Source: Cyathus striatus (lineage: Eukaryota > Basidiomycota > Agaricomycetes > Agaricales > Nidulariaceae). Taken from it: DNA of 64,000 nucleotides. This document shows positions 13,325 through 23,777 of this stretch, piece after piece. The DNA lies in the NCBI GenBank assembly GCA_025738555.1, contig JAOVFP010000008.1, positions 3,348,001 through 3,412,000 on the forward strand, in the 5' to 3' direction. Both the position numbers and the translations under genes were made by a program. Numbering within the stretch: the stretch's first letter is position 1; every line of letters begins with the position of its first letter. The notes under the pieces are model-generated. The model worked only from the letters and a program-made list of their open reading frames with translations, made no database searches and had not been told where the DNA came from.

Positions 13325-14387
13325 TATTGTCTTCCTCCTTCGCCGACTCCTGAAATTGAACACGTCAATTCGACCATCTAAAGTCGCGAGGGAAACTGGG
13401 CACGTCATCATTCTTGGTGCTTCAAGCGGTATAGGGCGTTCCATATCCCACGCAGAGAGAGGCATGCATGTCTTCGTATTGAGAAGGAGGGAGTCTCAAG
13501 TCAGCGAGGTAGTAGACGAGTGCAAGCAACGCACAGGGTTGAAACGTTGACCGAAGATATAAAGGGGAACAAGATTCTAGAAATTGCTGAGACTTTGTGG
13601 AGGTTGATGGTATGATCAAGTTGCGAACGATGTTGAGACAGGTGAGCTCCATCGTCTCCAAAGGTTGGGTTGTTGTAGCTAACTACCACTTCAGCGTCTT
13701 TAGAGTAGAAAGGATTAGATACTCTCATACTCTCATTGTCGCAGCTGGAGTATCCGCTCTTCACCCGCTTATGGCTGTTGCAAGCGTGGTTGATGATGGA
13801 CATAGTGGTGTCGTCACACCTCAAGCTCAAGCTACGCAAGAAGGGTTGCAAACCGCAGTCAACGTTGCTGCAGCGCTACGAGGGAACTTCATTGGCCCCC
13901 ATGTTTCCGCCATATCATTCGTACGAATCAATTTCTTCCCTCCTTACTATCCAGTTAACCGTTTCGTCCTCACAGATACCACTACTAACCTTATCTTTTC
14001 GCTCCCCCTCAATAACCCTCAATTCCTCCGTCACCTCTATAATCCCCGCCCCCACCCGCTTCCTCTACGGCTCCACCAAATCCGCCCGTCCTCTTCCAAT
14101 CACTCTTCATTGAACACCCCAAAATCGCATTCACACACATCCTCCCCGCCACGGTGGCAAGCAACTTCCGCGCCTCAGCAGTCGACGGGAGTAGCCCTCG
14201 TGAGCTGGACCCTAATACACATGGGATGAAGCCGGAGGAGCTTGCAAAGAGAACAGTGGATGCAATCGATAGAGGCGCCAAGGTGGTGTTTATGCCTGCG
14301 TTATATGGGTTTGCGCACCCGGTCTATTGGATTTGGCCGGTCTTTATTGAGAGGAAGGCGAGGGATAAGTACAGATTTAGTTCATGA
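13325..14387 (+). pseudogene. Decayed paralogue of the short-chain dehydrogenase
   Basis: It aligns through its whole length with the gene at 8769. The initial Met and membrane segment are largely lost, GASSGIGRSIS is kept, two codons are deleted next to it (ISHAERG in place of IAHLYAERG), and the frame is stopped at 13550. The intron positions are recognisable. The last exon has the YGSTK active site and HPVYWIWP, but needs a frame change after SARPLP near 14090 to reach the C-terminal KYRFSS-stop. The lesions are several and not confined to homopolymers, so this copy is probably dead. Confidence 0.75.
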
Positions 14388-14650
14388 ATGGTGTTTTTCA
14401 ACCTAGATCCGAAATATAATTGGGAGTTTGTGAGTTATTCACTAGGTAACCTATTGATTGTGGTGCTACATTGAACCCGCTTATGAATGGTGCCGCACGC
14501 ATTCAATAAACTGCGGGATCCTCAAGTGTACACACATCCTCACAGCTTGAATTATAACATCTATCCCTGTGCCACTGTGATAACTCGTAGCTGGAGATCC
14601 AATGCAGAACGAAATGTCGAACCAAGCCATCTTATCCTGTCTTTGTCACT

Positions 14651-15675
14651 ATTAGAGCCTCTCATCCTTTCGATGGTTCTGAAGAATCTGATGTTATTTT
14701 ATGCACGTCGGATAACATGGACTTCTACAGTCACCGAGCCATACTTTCAGTTGCCCCACCCTTTTCCAAGGGCATGTTCTCCCTGCCCCGGCCTCCCTCA
14801 GATGACGTTTCGGTTCCCATCATCGATGTTCCCGAGCACAGCAAAGTCCTCGACACTCTTTTGCGCTATTGTTACCCAGTCATGGACCCTATTATATCGG
14901 ATCTAACACTTCTTGTTGATGTGTTAGAGGCAGCTATGAAATACGAAATGACGTTGGTAATTACGACTTTGTATCATCAGCTTCCTGCGTTCGTTCAAGA
15001 CCAGCCTCTAAAACTATTTGCACTAGCGTGCCGTCTACACTTGGAAGATATTGCATTGTTTGCTGCCCAAAGGTGGCGGCAGATTGCTACGAGAGTGTAG
15101 GGAAAAATAACTACGTTGGTTGGAAACAAATCATCGCTGGAGGTAGCTATATCCAGGAAATGGATGGCATATCAGCCGGTGCTTACTACCGCTTGATAAG
15201 ATTCGTCAACACCGGCAAATTGACATCCTTCGTCTATCCTCACGCCGAGGAATCATCTGGTTCTCAGATATATGACCTCAATATGCTGGAGTCATTCAAG
15301 TTTCCAGATTCCGACTTAACTGTCGTATCGTCTGATGGAATGGAATTCCACATACATGAAATTATCCTTCGTCTTGCATCGCCTGTTATTTTGAAGGATG
15401 AAACATTTGTTGAAGATGATGGGAAACAGGTTTTATTACTTCCTCCGTTCTACTTCAGGGCTGTTATCCTCTGACAATCGGCATGCCGGTCGATATCCAA
15501 GAAATACCTTCTGGTCCTCGCGCTGCCATCAAGTATCAGAAGACGAAAGTTATAAATAACATGATAAACATCCTGAAATTGAATGCTCAGTCACAACCTC
15601 TCGGCGTATATTTTACATTCATTATAAATGATTTTATGAAAGAAGGGGCTGAAGTAGCAAAAAGCTTACTCGTCC
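14651..15675 (+). pseudogene. BTB-family pseudogene, 5' part (interrupted by a LINE)
   Basis: Homology to the double-BTB protein starts at HPFDGSEESDVIL (14651). The first BTB module is open to about 15100, where a shift after RQIAT breaks the frame. It resumes as VGWKQIIAGGSYI, and the second BTB module runs to LLLP near 15445, where a deletion removes several codons. The frame resumes at about 15483 with VDIQEI and AAIKYQ up to the LINE insertion at 15676. The remaining tail is at 16742-17126. It is closest to the fragment at 20110-21158. Confidence 0.8.
15666..15675 (+). repeat. Left target-site duplication of the LINE (CTTACTCGTC)
   Basis: The ten bases CTTACTCGTC occur here and again at 16742-16751, directly flanking the LINE. 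The uninterrupted relative near 20278 has one similar copy (CCTACTTGTC), so the repeat was created by the insertion. Confidence 0.85.
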
Positions 15676-16741
15676 TTTTGCTGCTGACAGTCAAGCCTCT
15701 TTACAGGCAGCCACAGGACGCTACTCCCACTCTGGCCAATACATCACAGATGAATTCATTCGCTCACTCTCCCTGAAGTCACTGAAGGATGTACGCGTCA
15801 CCCTCCGCTGGGTCCCAGGACATCACAATGTTGCGGGAAACGAGGCGGCGGATGTGGAAGCAAAGGCAGCTACTACGAATGGTTCCGACCCTCGCACAGC
15901 CCTCTTTCGTTTCCTCCAACGCCGACTTCCAGCCACCAAGTCCGCTCTTCGTGCAAACCACCGACGACGCCTCCGTGAAGCTGCCCAGACCGTCTGGAAA
16001 GCCTCCCCAAGTCATGCACATATTAGTCGCAACATCCCCTCCAAGCCTGCTAAATATCTTTCTTCCTCCTTCTCGTCCTTCCACGCAAACTTACGAGCCT
16101 TCTTACACAGTTAGTAATCGGCCACATCGCTCTGAATAAACACCTCCATCGCATTGGGAAGTCTGCCTCCCCACTATGCCGGAAGTGCCGGCTACAAGTA
16201 CCGGAGACAGTAGATCATTACCTTCTCTACTGCCCAGCCTACAATGCTCCTCGCGGCCAGAAACTATCCCTCAACAGAATCCTCTCTGCTGCAGACCACA
16301 TCTCTGCACTTGTCGCATCTGTCAACTCCTCTGGCCGCCTTCGTCAAGTTTTCGGCGTCATCCCCACATGGAACCCCCCCAAGATTGAGTAGTCGAAGAA
16401 GTCGGAACTAGGACGCAGTACCCCTCTACACCTGCAATCGCTTACGCCATCGACCCAGGCCTCGCCTGCTAACCACTAGGGCTCACACCTGCACTACACA
16501 GTGCGGGGTCCCTTTTACCCCTAAACCTCCTGGTGCTTCCCCTGCGGGGGTAGTATTCCCGAGTCCACACACAACCCCCCGACACTGGCTTTTTCTCATT
16601 TCGTACAATACTTTACTCTACTTCTATGATACCTTACATATGTAGGGTAGCGGCCTGTAAGCTGCGCCGCACTGTCGTGACATATGGCCTGCAATAACCG
16701 ACAATAAACCATGGATTCAAAAAAAAAAAAAAAAAAAAAAA
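15676..16741 (+). mobile_element. 5'-truncated non-LTR retrotransposon (LINE) with RNase H and poly(A)
   Basis: About 1.07 kb was inserted into a BTB gene. The first 440 bp encode the end of an RNase H domain: RWVPGHHNVAGNEAAD carries the His and Asp of the last two catalytic motifs. A one-base deletion near 16110 shifts the frame. The second part then encodes the usual C-terminal zinc knuckle of such elements, C-x2-C-x9-H-x4-C (CRKC ... HYLLYC), ending at TAG near 16390. A 3' UTR follows and ends in 23 A residues (16719-16741). The reverse transcriptase and endonuclease are missing, as expected for 5' truncation during target-primed integration. The RNase H suggests a fungal Tad- or I-like clade. 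Confidence 0.92.
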
Positions 16742-17126
16742 CTTACTCGTCACGGCGTCATTAGCTTCGCTTTATCATCCTGCGATAGAGAGAATTTTGC
16801 TAGATCTTACTCTCTCTTACTATAGAAACGTCATAGGTCTTTGCTTACCATCTTGGACATATGTTCAAAGTATGAAAACGAAGTTCATCCGGGTTCGAAG
16901 GAGTCCCATTTGTGGCACATTGTGCGGCCAAGATCCTCTTATTCCATTGTTATTTCCGGTTGCTCCGAAGTTCAGCACCACTACGCTGACTTTGAGCATG
17001 CCCATGGAAATATTACAATGTCACGAAGAGCTCCACTGAGACAGAAGCTGGACAAAGAACTTCAAGCATCCCTGGGTGAAGATGCGAACGTCTATCAGCT
17101 CATCTCCATAGTGTGGTAGTATCGAG
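16742..17126 (+). pseudogene. BTB-family pseudogene, 3' part (after the LINE)
   Basis: It continues the gene split at 15675, with TASLASLYHPAIERI directly after the duplicated target. Further frame changes follow. The tail PRQKLDKELQASLGEDA is recognisable, but the stop codon after the final SIEL is changed (TTGG where relatives have TTGA). From 17127 to 17716 the sequence matches the upstream region of the BTB gene at 1146 and holds no other gene. Confidence 0.8.
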
Positions 17127-17716
17127 CTTTGGCTTGAAGTACTTTCATGGCCATCGGCTGAGCATCACAGTATCTACATTAAATGTTTACCTGAATAGAA
17201 TCGACATATTTCCAATGTAAGGCCGTTGGTGCCTGGACTCTGGAGACTCAGAAAGGATAGTGACGCATTCACGTGATGCATCGCGAATCGCGATCATCAA
17301 TGTTGAACTCAAGTTGAACTTCGCAAGAACTTCAACGTCTCACAGTTCTTTGTACTCAAGCCTGGAAGTCTACGCAATTAAAATATCTCGAATTACTTAT
17401 AAGATAAACTTCCATGGGTTATATCTCCTCCCCATTCACATGCAAAACCACAGGTACATGATGCGGCAGTGAGCACTCGACTCAACCATCGTCGGGGCAC
17501 GATCGACTCCACCTAAACTAATCGTTGTCTTCTAGTAGCTCATTATAAAACTTAAAGCTGCACAAAGCACTTACGTTAATTCCTAAGTGATATAAGTACA
17601 GTATGATAAGGTTTGCGTGTGAATCTACCTCGCTTTAAACACGCGTTCGAAAGCACTCAGCGTATCTTAACCTATCACCACCATCGATCTGGTTTTCAAA
17701 GAAATAGGACGCCAAA

Positions 17717-19228
17717 ATGTCGAACGAATCTTCCCCAATAATTCCACTGTTATCGTTCAACACCCCTTCGATGGCTCGGAAGGCTCTGACATCATCCTAC
17801 GCACTTCAGATAACATGGAATTCCATGTCTATCGAGTCATACTTTCAGTAGCCTCGCCCTTTTTCAAGGGCATGTTCTCCCTCCCTCAGCCTTCTCTCTC
17901 AGATGACGTCTCGGTTCCCGCCATAGATGTTCCCGAGCACAGCAAAGCACTCGACCCGCTTTTGCGCTATTGTTACCCAGTCATGGACCCGTCATATCGG
18001 ACCTAACGGTTCTTGTCGACATGTTAGAAGCAGCTATGAAGTACGAGATGACAGTGGCAACTACAATGTTAACTAATCGTCTTCGTACGTTCATTCAACA
18101 CGAGCCTCTGAAACTGTTTGCAATAGCATGTCGCTTGCATTTAGAGGAAATTGCTTCTTTGGCTGCTCATAGGTGGCGGGAGATTGCTCCAAATGAGGAC
18201 GACAACTCTGTGGGGAAGGGAAGCTGGCTGACTGGAAACAAACCATCGCTGGAAGCAGTTATATCACCGATATGGCTGGCATATCAGCCGGTGCCTACTT
18301 CCGCTTGACACAGTTTGTCCGCACTGGAGTGGCAACTTCCTTTACCCGTCGTCAAGAATTATCGAGTTCGGCGACAGAAACAGACCCCAGGATTTTGGAT
18401 CCATCACCACATTCTTTCGATTTTCCAGATTCTGACTTGACGATTTTATCATCCGATGAAATGAAGTTTCACGTCCATCAGATTATTATTCGTCTTGCTT
18501 CGCCTGTTATTTTAAAGGATGCGACATTTATTGAAGATAACGGGAAGCAAGTTTTACTTCTTCCTGAAGATGGACGAACCCTCTCTCTTCTACTTCGAAG
18601 TTGTTATCCTTCTACTACAATGGACGCAACGATCGATATCCAATATATATCTTCCTGTCTTCGAGCTGCCGTCAAATACCAGATGGCGAAGGTCATAGAC
18701 AATATGATGACGATCCTGAAATTGAGGTCCCAGTCGCAACCTCTTGATGTATATTTTGCGTTCATCATAAACGGCTTCGTGGAAGAAGGGGCCAAAGTTG
18801 CACAGAATATACTCGCCTTCAAGCCGTTATCCTTGCTTTATCACCCATTAATGGAGGGACTTTCTGCCAGCTCTTATTATTGCTTGTTAGAGCAGCGTCA
18901 CAGATGTCTGTCCTGCACACTTGCAATTGGTTCAAAGTATGAAAGCAATCAAGGGAATTCGCAATGGTGGAATGTTATGAAATCAATTTCTTCTGATTCC
19001 ATTTATCTTGCTGGTCCCGTTATCGAAAAGCGCCTGACTGACCTAGTTCAGAAGACTATTTCTAACCGCCACTATGATTACTATAATCTGCCGCAAACGG
19101 ATTCCAATGTCACGCTAGATCTTCATACAGAGAGTGTAAAGTTGAAGGAAGAGCTTGAATCATCCATAGCAGAGGAGGCCTCGCGGCTAGCAACTTGCCT
19201 TCTTGATTGTGGTAGCATTGAACTTTGA
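17717..19228 (+). pseudogene. Double-BTB paralogue with three frameshifts
   Basis: It is very similar to the intact protein at 1146-2657 along its full length. The frame breaks near 17735 (ATAATTCCAC for AAAAAATCCCACC), near 17992 (one C fewer in GACCCG) and near 18218 (one A fewer before GGGAAGCTGG). From 18272 a 318-residue frame is open through the second BTB module to CGSIEL-stop. Two of the breaks are single-base run changes and could be sequence errors; the first involves substitutions as well and looks real. The two-gene unit 14651-19228 is an older relative of 20110-23302. Confidence 0.8.
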
Positions 19229-19480
19229 ACCAAAGCCGTAAATTTGTCTGTTTATGTAAATAAAAATGTGTTGTATTGTGACTTAATGTTCTGTTCGACT
19301 CGGAAAACAGGCAGTTCACGCCGTAACCATTGACGCGGACATTTAACTCCGCAGGAAGTTGCTTCTAAATCAAGCGGAGATATTGAGAAAATATTAAGAA
19401 AAGAATAATAATAATTTCACAGATAGTATGTAGATTATATTTAAAATAAATTCTATCATATTATCTACATAAGATCAGTG

Positions 19481-20088
19481 TGTCATATCTGTGACAATCC
19501 CTGTACCATTGGAGTCAACTCCAGGTTTACTCGCTTTTAGTATGTTTCCTCCGGACTATGTATACTTGTTATATATCGAACTCTTCCTTACTAATGTTTA
19601 CTTGTAACTGTTTACTTGTTCCTTCCCTTTAATATTACTACCTCATTCTCTGGCTGTGGCCATTTCTCCTATGACTATAATCTAGAGGCATACTACTAGT
19701 TTACCATGTTCTACATTTCATGGAGTTTACTTAACCCTAGGATGCCACATACCCATGGGCATTACTCCATACGCATTTGGACAAAGTAGTTTACTATATA
19801 AACTACTCCTGTAATGTAGATATACTTTAGTTTCAAATCAACTATGTTTACACCCTTCTCCCACTTGGGCCTTGAGCCAACTCCGCTAATTTGCCACTTA
19901 CTCCGCTTTGTTCTAAATATGGAACTGGAAGTCCAAGGGGTGCAACACACAAGTTGAAGCCAACATTCCACTACTCCCGTACTTGTTCATTATCTCCACA
20001 CACCCTACTAATGTTGTACAAGTTACTCCGCTATTAGACTATCTACTCCGAGGTTCTTGTCCCTAGTGGAATAGAACGGGACGTGACA
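19481..20088 (+). mobile_element. Solo LTR of an LTR retrotransposon (608 bp, TSD CAGTG)
   Basis: The element begins TGTCA and ends TGACA, the canonical short inverted ends of an LTR, and is flanked on both sides by CAGTG (19476-19480 and 20089-20093), a 5-bp target duplication. There is no internal gag-pol sequence, so it is the product of recombination between two LTRs. Several ACTCCGC/ACTCCGA motifs recur inside. Strand is nominal. It sits just upstream of a BTB pseudogene fragment. Confidence 0.88.
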
Positions 20089-20109
20089 CAGTGAGAATAT
20101 TAAGAAACC

Positions 20110-21158
20110 TTTTGTTCCTCTTCAGCAGAGAAGGTGCTGCCATCAAGTATCAGATGACAAAAGTTATAAATAATATGATAGATATCCTGAAATTGAATGC
20201 TCCGTCACAACCTTTCGGCATATATTTTGCATTCGTTAGAAATGGTTTTATGAAAGAAGGGGCTGAAGTAGCAAACAACCTACTTGTCATGGCGTCATTA
20301 GCTTTGCTTTATCATCTGGCGGTGGAAAGAATTTCTGCCAGATCTTACACTCTCTTGCTAGAGCAATGCCATAGGTGTATGCTCACCATGTTGGACATAT
20401 GTTCAAAGTATGAAAACGAAGTTCATCCAGGTTTGAAGGAGTCCCATTTGTAGCATATTACTGGATCATTTTGACCAATTGTTCGCTGATATTTTGCGTG
20501 ATCGAAAATTTCAGTTTATTGTTCTGTTCATAACCCATTTTAGTGCGTGACATCATTCAAATTTGTTCATGCCTTTAAAACCAGACTATCAGACTTGTGA
20601 GGAACAAGAAATAGTATATCTATAATTGACAGACAATACCAACAAAAATAACAATGTTATAACAATGAATGTTCCTAATGTTACATTAAAGATAAAATTT
20701 GGCCAAAACTCCTCTAAAACTTTGGTGGGGGAGAAAAAATTTAAATCACAATATACACAACAGAAACTTGGAAGGAACATTAGAAATACAGTACATAGAT
20801 CTAATAATGAAAAAAAAAAAGTTATTTGTGTCCAATTTCAGCCCTTTTTCATTTCGCTGAACCTTTGTTCAATGCTCCTTGGGATGCGTGACATTTCTCA
20901 AAATTGCTCTGTTCCAAGAGAGGGTGTGACGCGTGACCGAACAATCGGTTGAAATGATCCACTTATTCTATTGTTATTGCCGGCCGTTCCGAAGTTCAGC
21001 ACCACTACGCTGACTTTGAGCATGCCCCTGGAAATATTAGAATGTTAAAAGGTACTCCACCGAGACAGAAGCTGGACAAAGAACTCCAAGCATCCCTAGC
21101 TGAAGAAGCGAACTGGCTATCAGCTCGTCTTTATGAGTGTGGTAGTATCGAGCTTTGA
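20110..21158 (+). pseudogene. BTB-family pseudogene interrupted by a MITE
   Basis: The gene starts in the middle of the second BTB module (GAAIKYQMTKVINNM) after the solo LTR; the 5' half is missing. It is open as far as SKYENEVHPGLKESHL-stop near 20453 and is then interrupted by the MITE at 20461-20962. The tail from 20966 ends at CGSIEL-stop (21158). Compared with the LINE-containing relative, about 16 bp beside the MITE are also lost. Its right part is duplicated at 317-509. Confidence 0.8.
20461..20962. mobile_element. MITE of 502 bp with 24-bp TIRs and TTA target duplication
   Basis: The left inverted repeat 20462-20485 (TGGATCATTTTGACCAATTG...) pairs with the right one at 20938-20961 with three mismatches. 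TTA flanks both ends (20458-20460 and 20963-20965), suggesting a PIF/Harbinger-like family, which target TWA. GCGTGA motifs recur near both ends. No transposase is encoded; the 108-codon open frame inside is not recognisable. It is inserted within the coding part of a BTB relative. Confidence 0.82.
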
Positions 21159-21484
21159 CTTGAAGTACTTTCATGGTCACCATCTGAGTATTACAATATC
21201 TATATTAAATATTTAGCTAAATGAAATCGATGTATTTCAGCCCAACAAGGCCCTGGTGCCTAGGTACCTAGAGACGACGCGTTCACGTGATGCATCGCGA
21301 TGTTGAACTTTAGTCTGAATCTCAACTTTGTCTTAAAGTTATTTGTTGGTTATTTGTCCTCAAGTCTGGTAACCGATGCAATTAAACTGTCTCGAGTTAC
21401 TTATGAGATGAACTTCTATGGGTTATATACCCTCTCCATTCTCATGCAAAACCACCGGTACATGATATAACAGTGAGCACCGTG

Positions 21485-21511
21485 ACTTGACTCAAAACTT
21501 TTGAGTCAAGT
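21485..21511. promoter_or_regulatory. TGACTCA palindrome upstream of BTB gene (copy 2)
   Basis: Same 27-nt palindrome as at 836-862, arms ACTTGACTCAAAA around a central C, about 285 bp before the ATG at 21795. Confidence 0.5.
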
Positions 21512-21794
21512 GCTGTAACCATCGTCAGACCTGGACCTGAGACTCGGACACCAATTGGACACACTGCATTCGACACTGCCTAAAATGATTGTTGTCTTCT
21601 AGCAGCTCATCAAATTTATTATAGGACTCAAAGCTGCACAAACGCTCACGTTACATAATTCCTAAGTAGTATAAGTGCAACATGATAAGGTTTGCGTGTG
21701 AATCTACCTCGCTTTGAACACGCGTTCGAAAGCACTCAGCGCATCTTATCTATCACCACCATCGATCTGGTTTTCAAAGAAATAGGACACTAAA

Positions 21795-23302
21795 ATGACG
21801 AACGAATCTTCCCCAAAAAATCCCACCGTTATCGTTCAACACCCCTTCGATGGCTCGGATGGCTCTGACATCATTCTACGCACTTCAGATAATATGGAAT
21901 TCCATGTCTACCGAGTTATACTTTCAGTAGCCTCGCCCTTTTTCAAGGGCATGTTCTCCCTGCCACAGCCTCTCTCAGATGACGTCTCGGTTCCTATCAT
22001 CGATGTTCCCGAGCACAGCAAAGCACTCGACCCGCTTTTGCGCTATTGTTACCCAGTCATGGATCCCGTCATATCGGACCTAGCGGTTCTTGTCGACATA
22101 TTAGAAGCAGCTATGAAGTACGAGATGATAGAGGCAACTACGATCTTAACTAATCATCTTCGTACATTCGTTCAAGACGAGCCATTAAAACTATTTGCAG
22201 CAGCATATCGCCTGCACTTAGAGGAAATTGCTTCCTTGGCTGCCCATCGGTGGCGGGAGATTGCTCCAAAAGAAGATGACAACTCTGTGGGGAAAGGAAG
22301 CTGGCTGACTGGAAACAAACCATCGCTGGAAGCAGTTATATCACCGATATGGCTGGCATATCAGCCGGTGCCTACTTCCGCTTGACGCAGTTTGTCCGCA
22401 CCGGAGTGGCAACTTCTTTTACCCGTCGTCAAGAATCATTGAGTTTGGCGGAAGAAACGCTACCCAAGATATTGGATCAATCATCGCATTCTTTTAAATT
22501 TCCAGATTCTGACTTGACGATTTTATCGTCCGAAAAATGAGGTTTCACGTCCATCAGATTATTATTCGTCTTGCTTCGCCTGTTATTTTAAAGGATGCGA
22601 CATTTATTGAAGATAATGGGAAGCAAGTTTTGCTACTTCCCGAAGATGGACAAACACTCTCTTCTACTTCGAAGTTGTTATCCTTCTACGACAATGAACG
22701 CAACGATCGATATCCAATACATATCCTCCTGTCTTCGTGCTGCCGTCAAATATCAGATGACGAAGGTCATAGATAACATGATAACTATCCTGAAAATAAG
22801 GTCCCGATCGCAGCCTCTAGACGTGTATTTTGCATTTATCATGAATGGCTTTATGGAAGAAGGGGCGGAAGTTGCACAAAATATACTTATTTTCAAGCCA
22901 TTATCTTCACTATATCATCCATTAATGGAAAGACTTTCTGCTCTCTCTTATCACTGCTTATTAGAGCAACGTCACAGATGTATGTCCTGCATGTTGGCGA
23001 TTGGATCAAATTATGAAAGTGATCGATGTAATTCGCAATGGTGGACTCCTATGAAATCAACTTCCTCTGATTTCATTTATCTTGCCGGTCCTGTTGTTGA
23101 AAGGCGTCTCAACTATCTGGTTCAAAAAGCGAGATCCAACAGCTGTGGCAGGTGCGATAGTCTGCCACAAACGGATTCCAATGTAACACTGGATCTTCAT
23201 ACACAGAGTATAAAGTTGAAGGAAGAACTTGAATCATCCATAGTAGAGGAAGCCTTACGGCTAGCAACTTGCCTTCATGATTGTGGTAGCATTGAACTTT
23301 GA
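21795..23302 (+). pseudogene. Double-BTB gene, duplicate copy with three short indels
   Basis: It is identical to 1146-2657 except for GGG to GG near 22297, A6 to A5 near 22534 and loss of one TC unit near 22662. Together these shift the frame, so the product would end near residue 196. All three changes are in homopolymer or dinucleotide runs. The gene may thus be intact in reality, with the breaks being consensus errors, or it may have begun to decay after duplication. The start, domains and C-terminal CGSIEL are otherwise as in the first copy. Confidence 0.85.
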
Positions 23303-23777
23303 ACCGTGGCCTTAAATATGTCTGTTTAAATAAACATGTGTTGTATTATGACTTAATGTTCTGTTCGCCGGACTGTCGGAAAACAAGTAGCTCACTGTTC
23401 ACGTAACCATTAAAATATTGATGCTTCACTCTAGCTTCACTGGAATTGTTTCGGAACCAATAAAGTTTGCAATTTTGATAAGCACACAATCAAAGCTAGA
23501 CAAAGGCTAAGCATTAATCCTCGGCTTCCAGATCAACTACTAAGTAGTCAACTCTTTGTTGTTAACAGCACTTGTCTTCTATTGTCCGCAGACTCGAGAG
23601 TGTCAAAAGGCGGTCACACGACTGAGCCGAATTTGAATTTTTGACGTTGCACACGTTGTAACTTTCTTGCTTCTTATCACCACCACCACCACCACCCGAC
23701 TTTTCCCACATTATCACATATCTGTCAGTAAACGTCTAAAATAGAGCACAGTGTCGAGCTAGACTGGTGATACGCAG

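Noticed and set aside
16390..16718. Possible separate gene after the LINE frame
   Set aside because: Better explained as the LINE 3' UTR because it runs straight into the poly(A) tail and target duplication.
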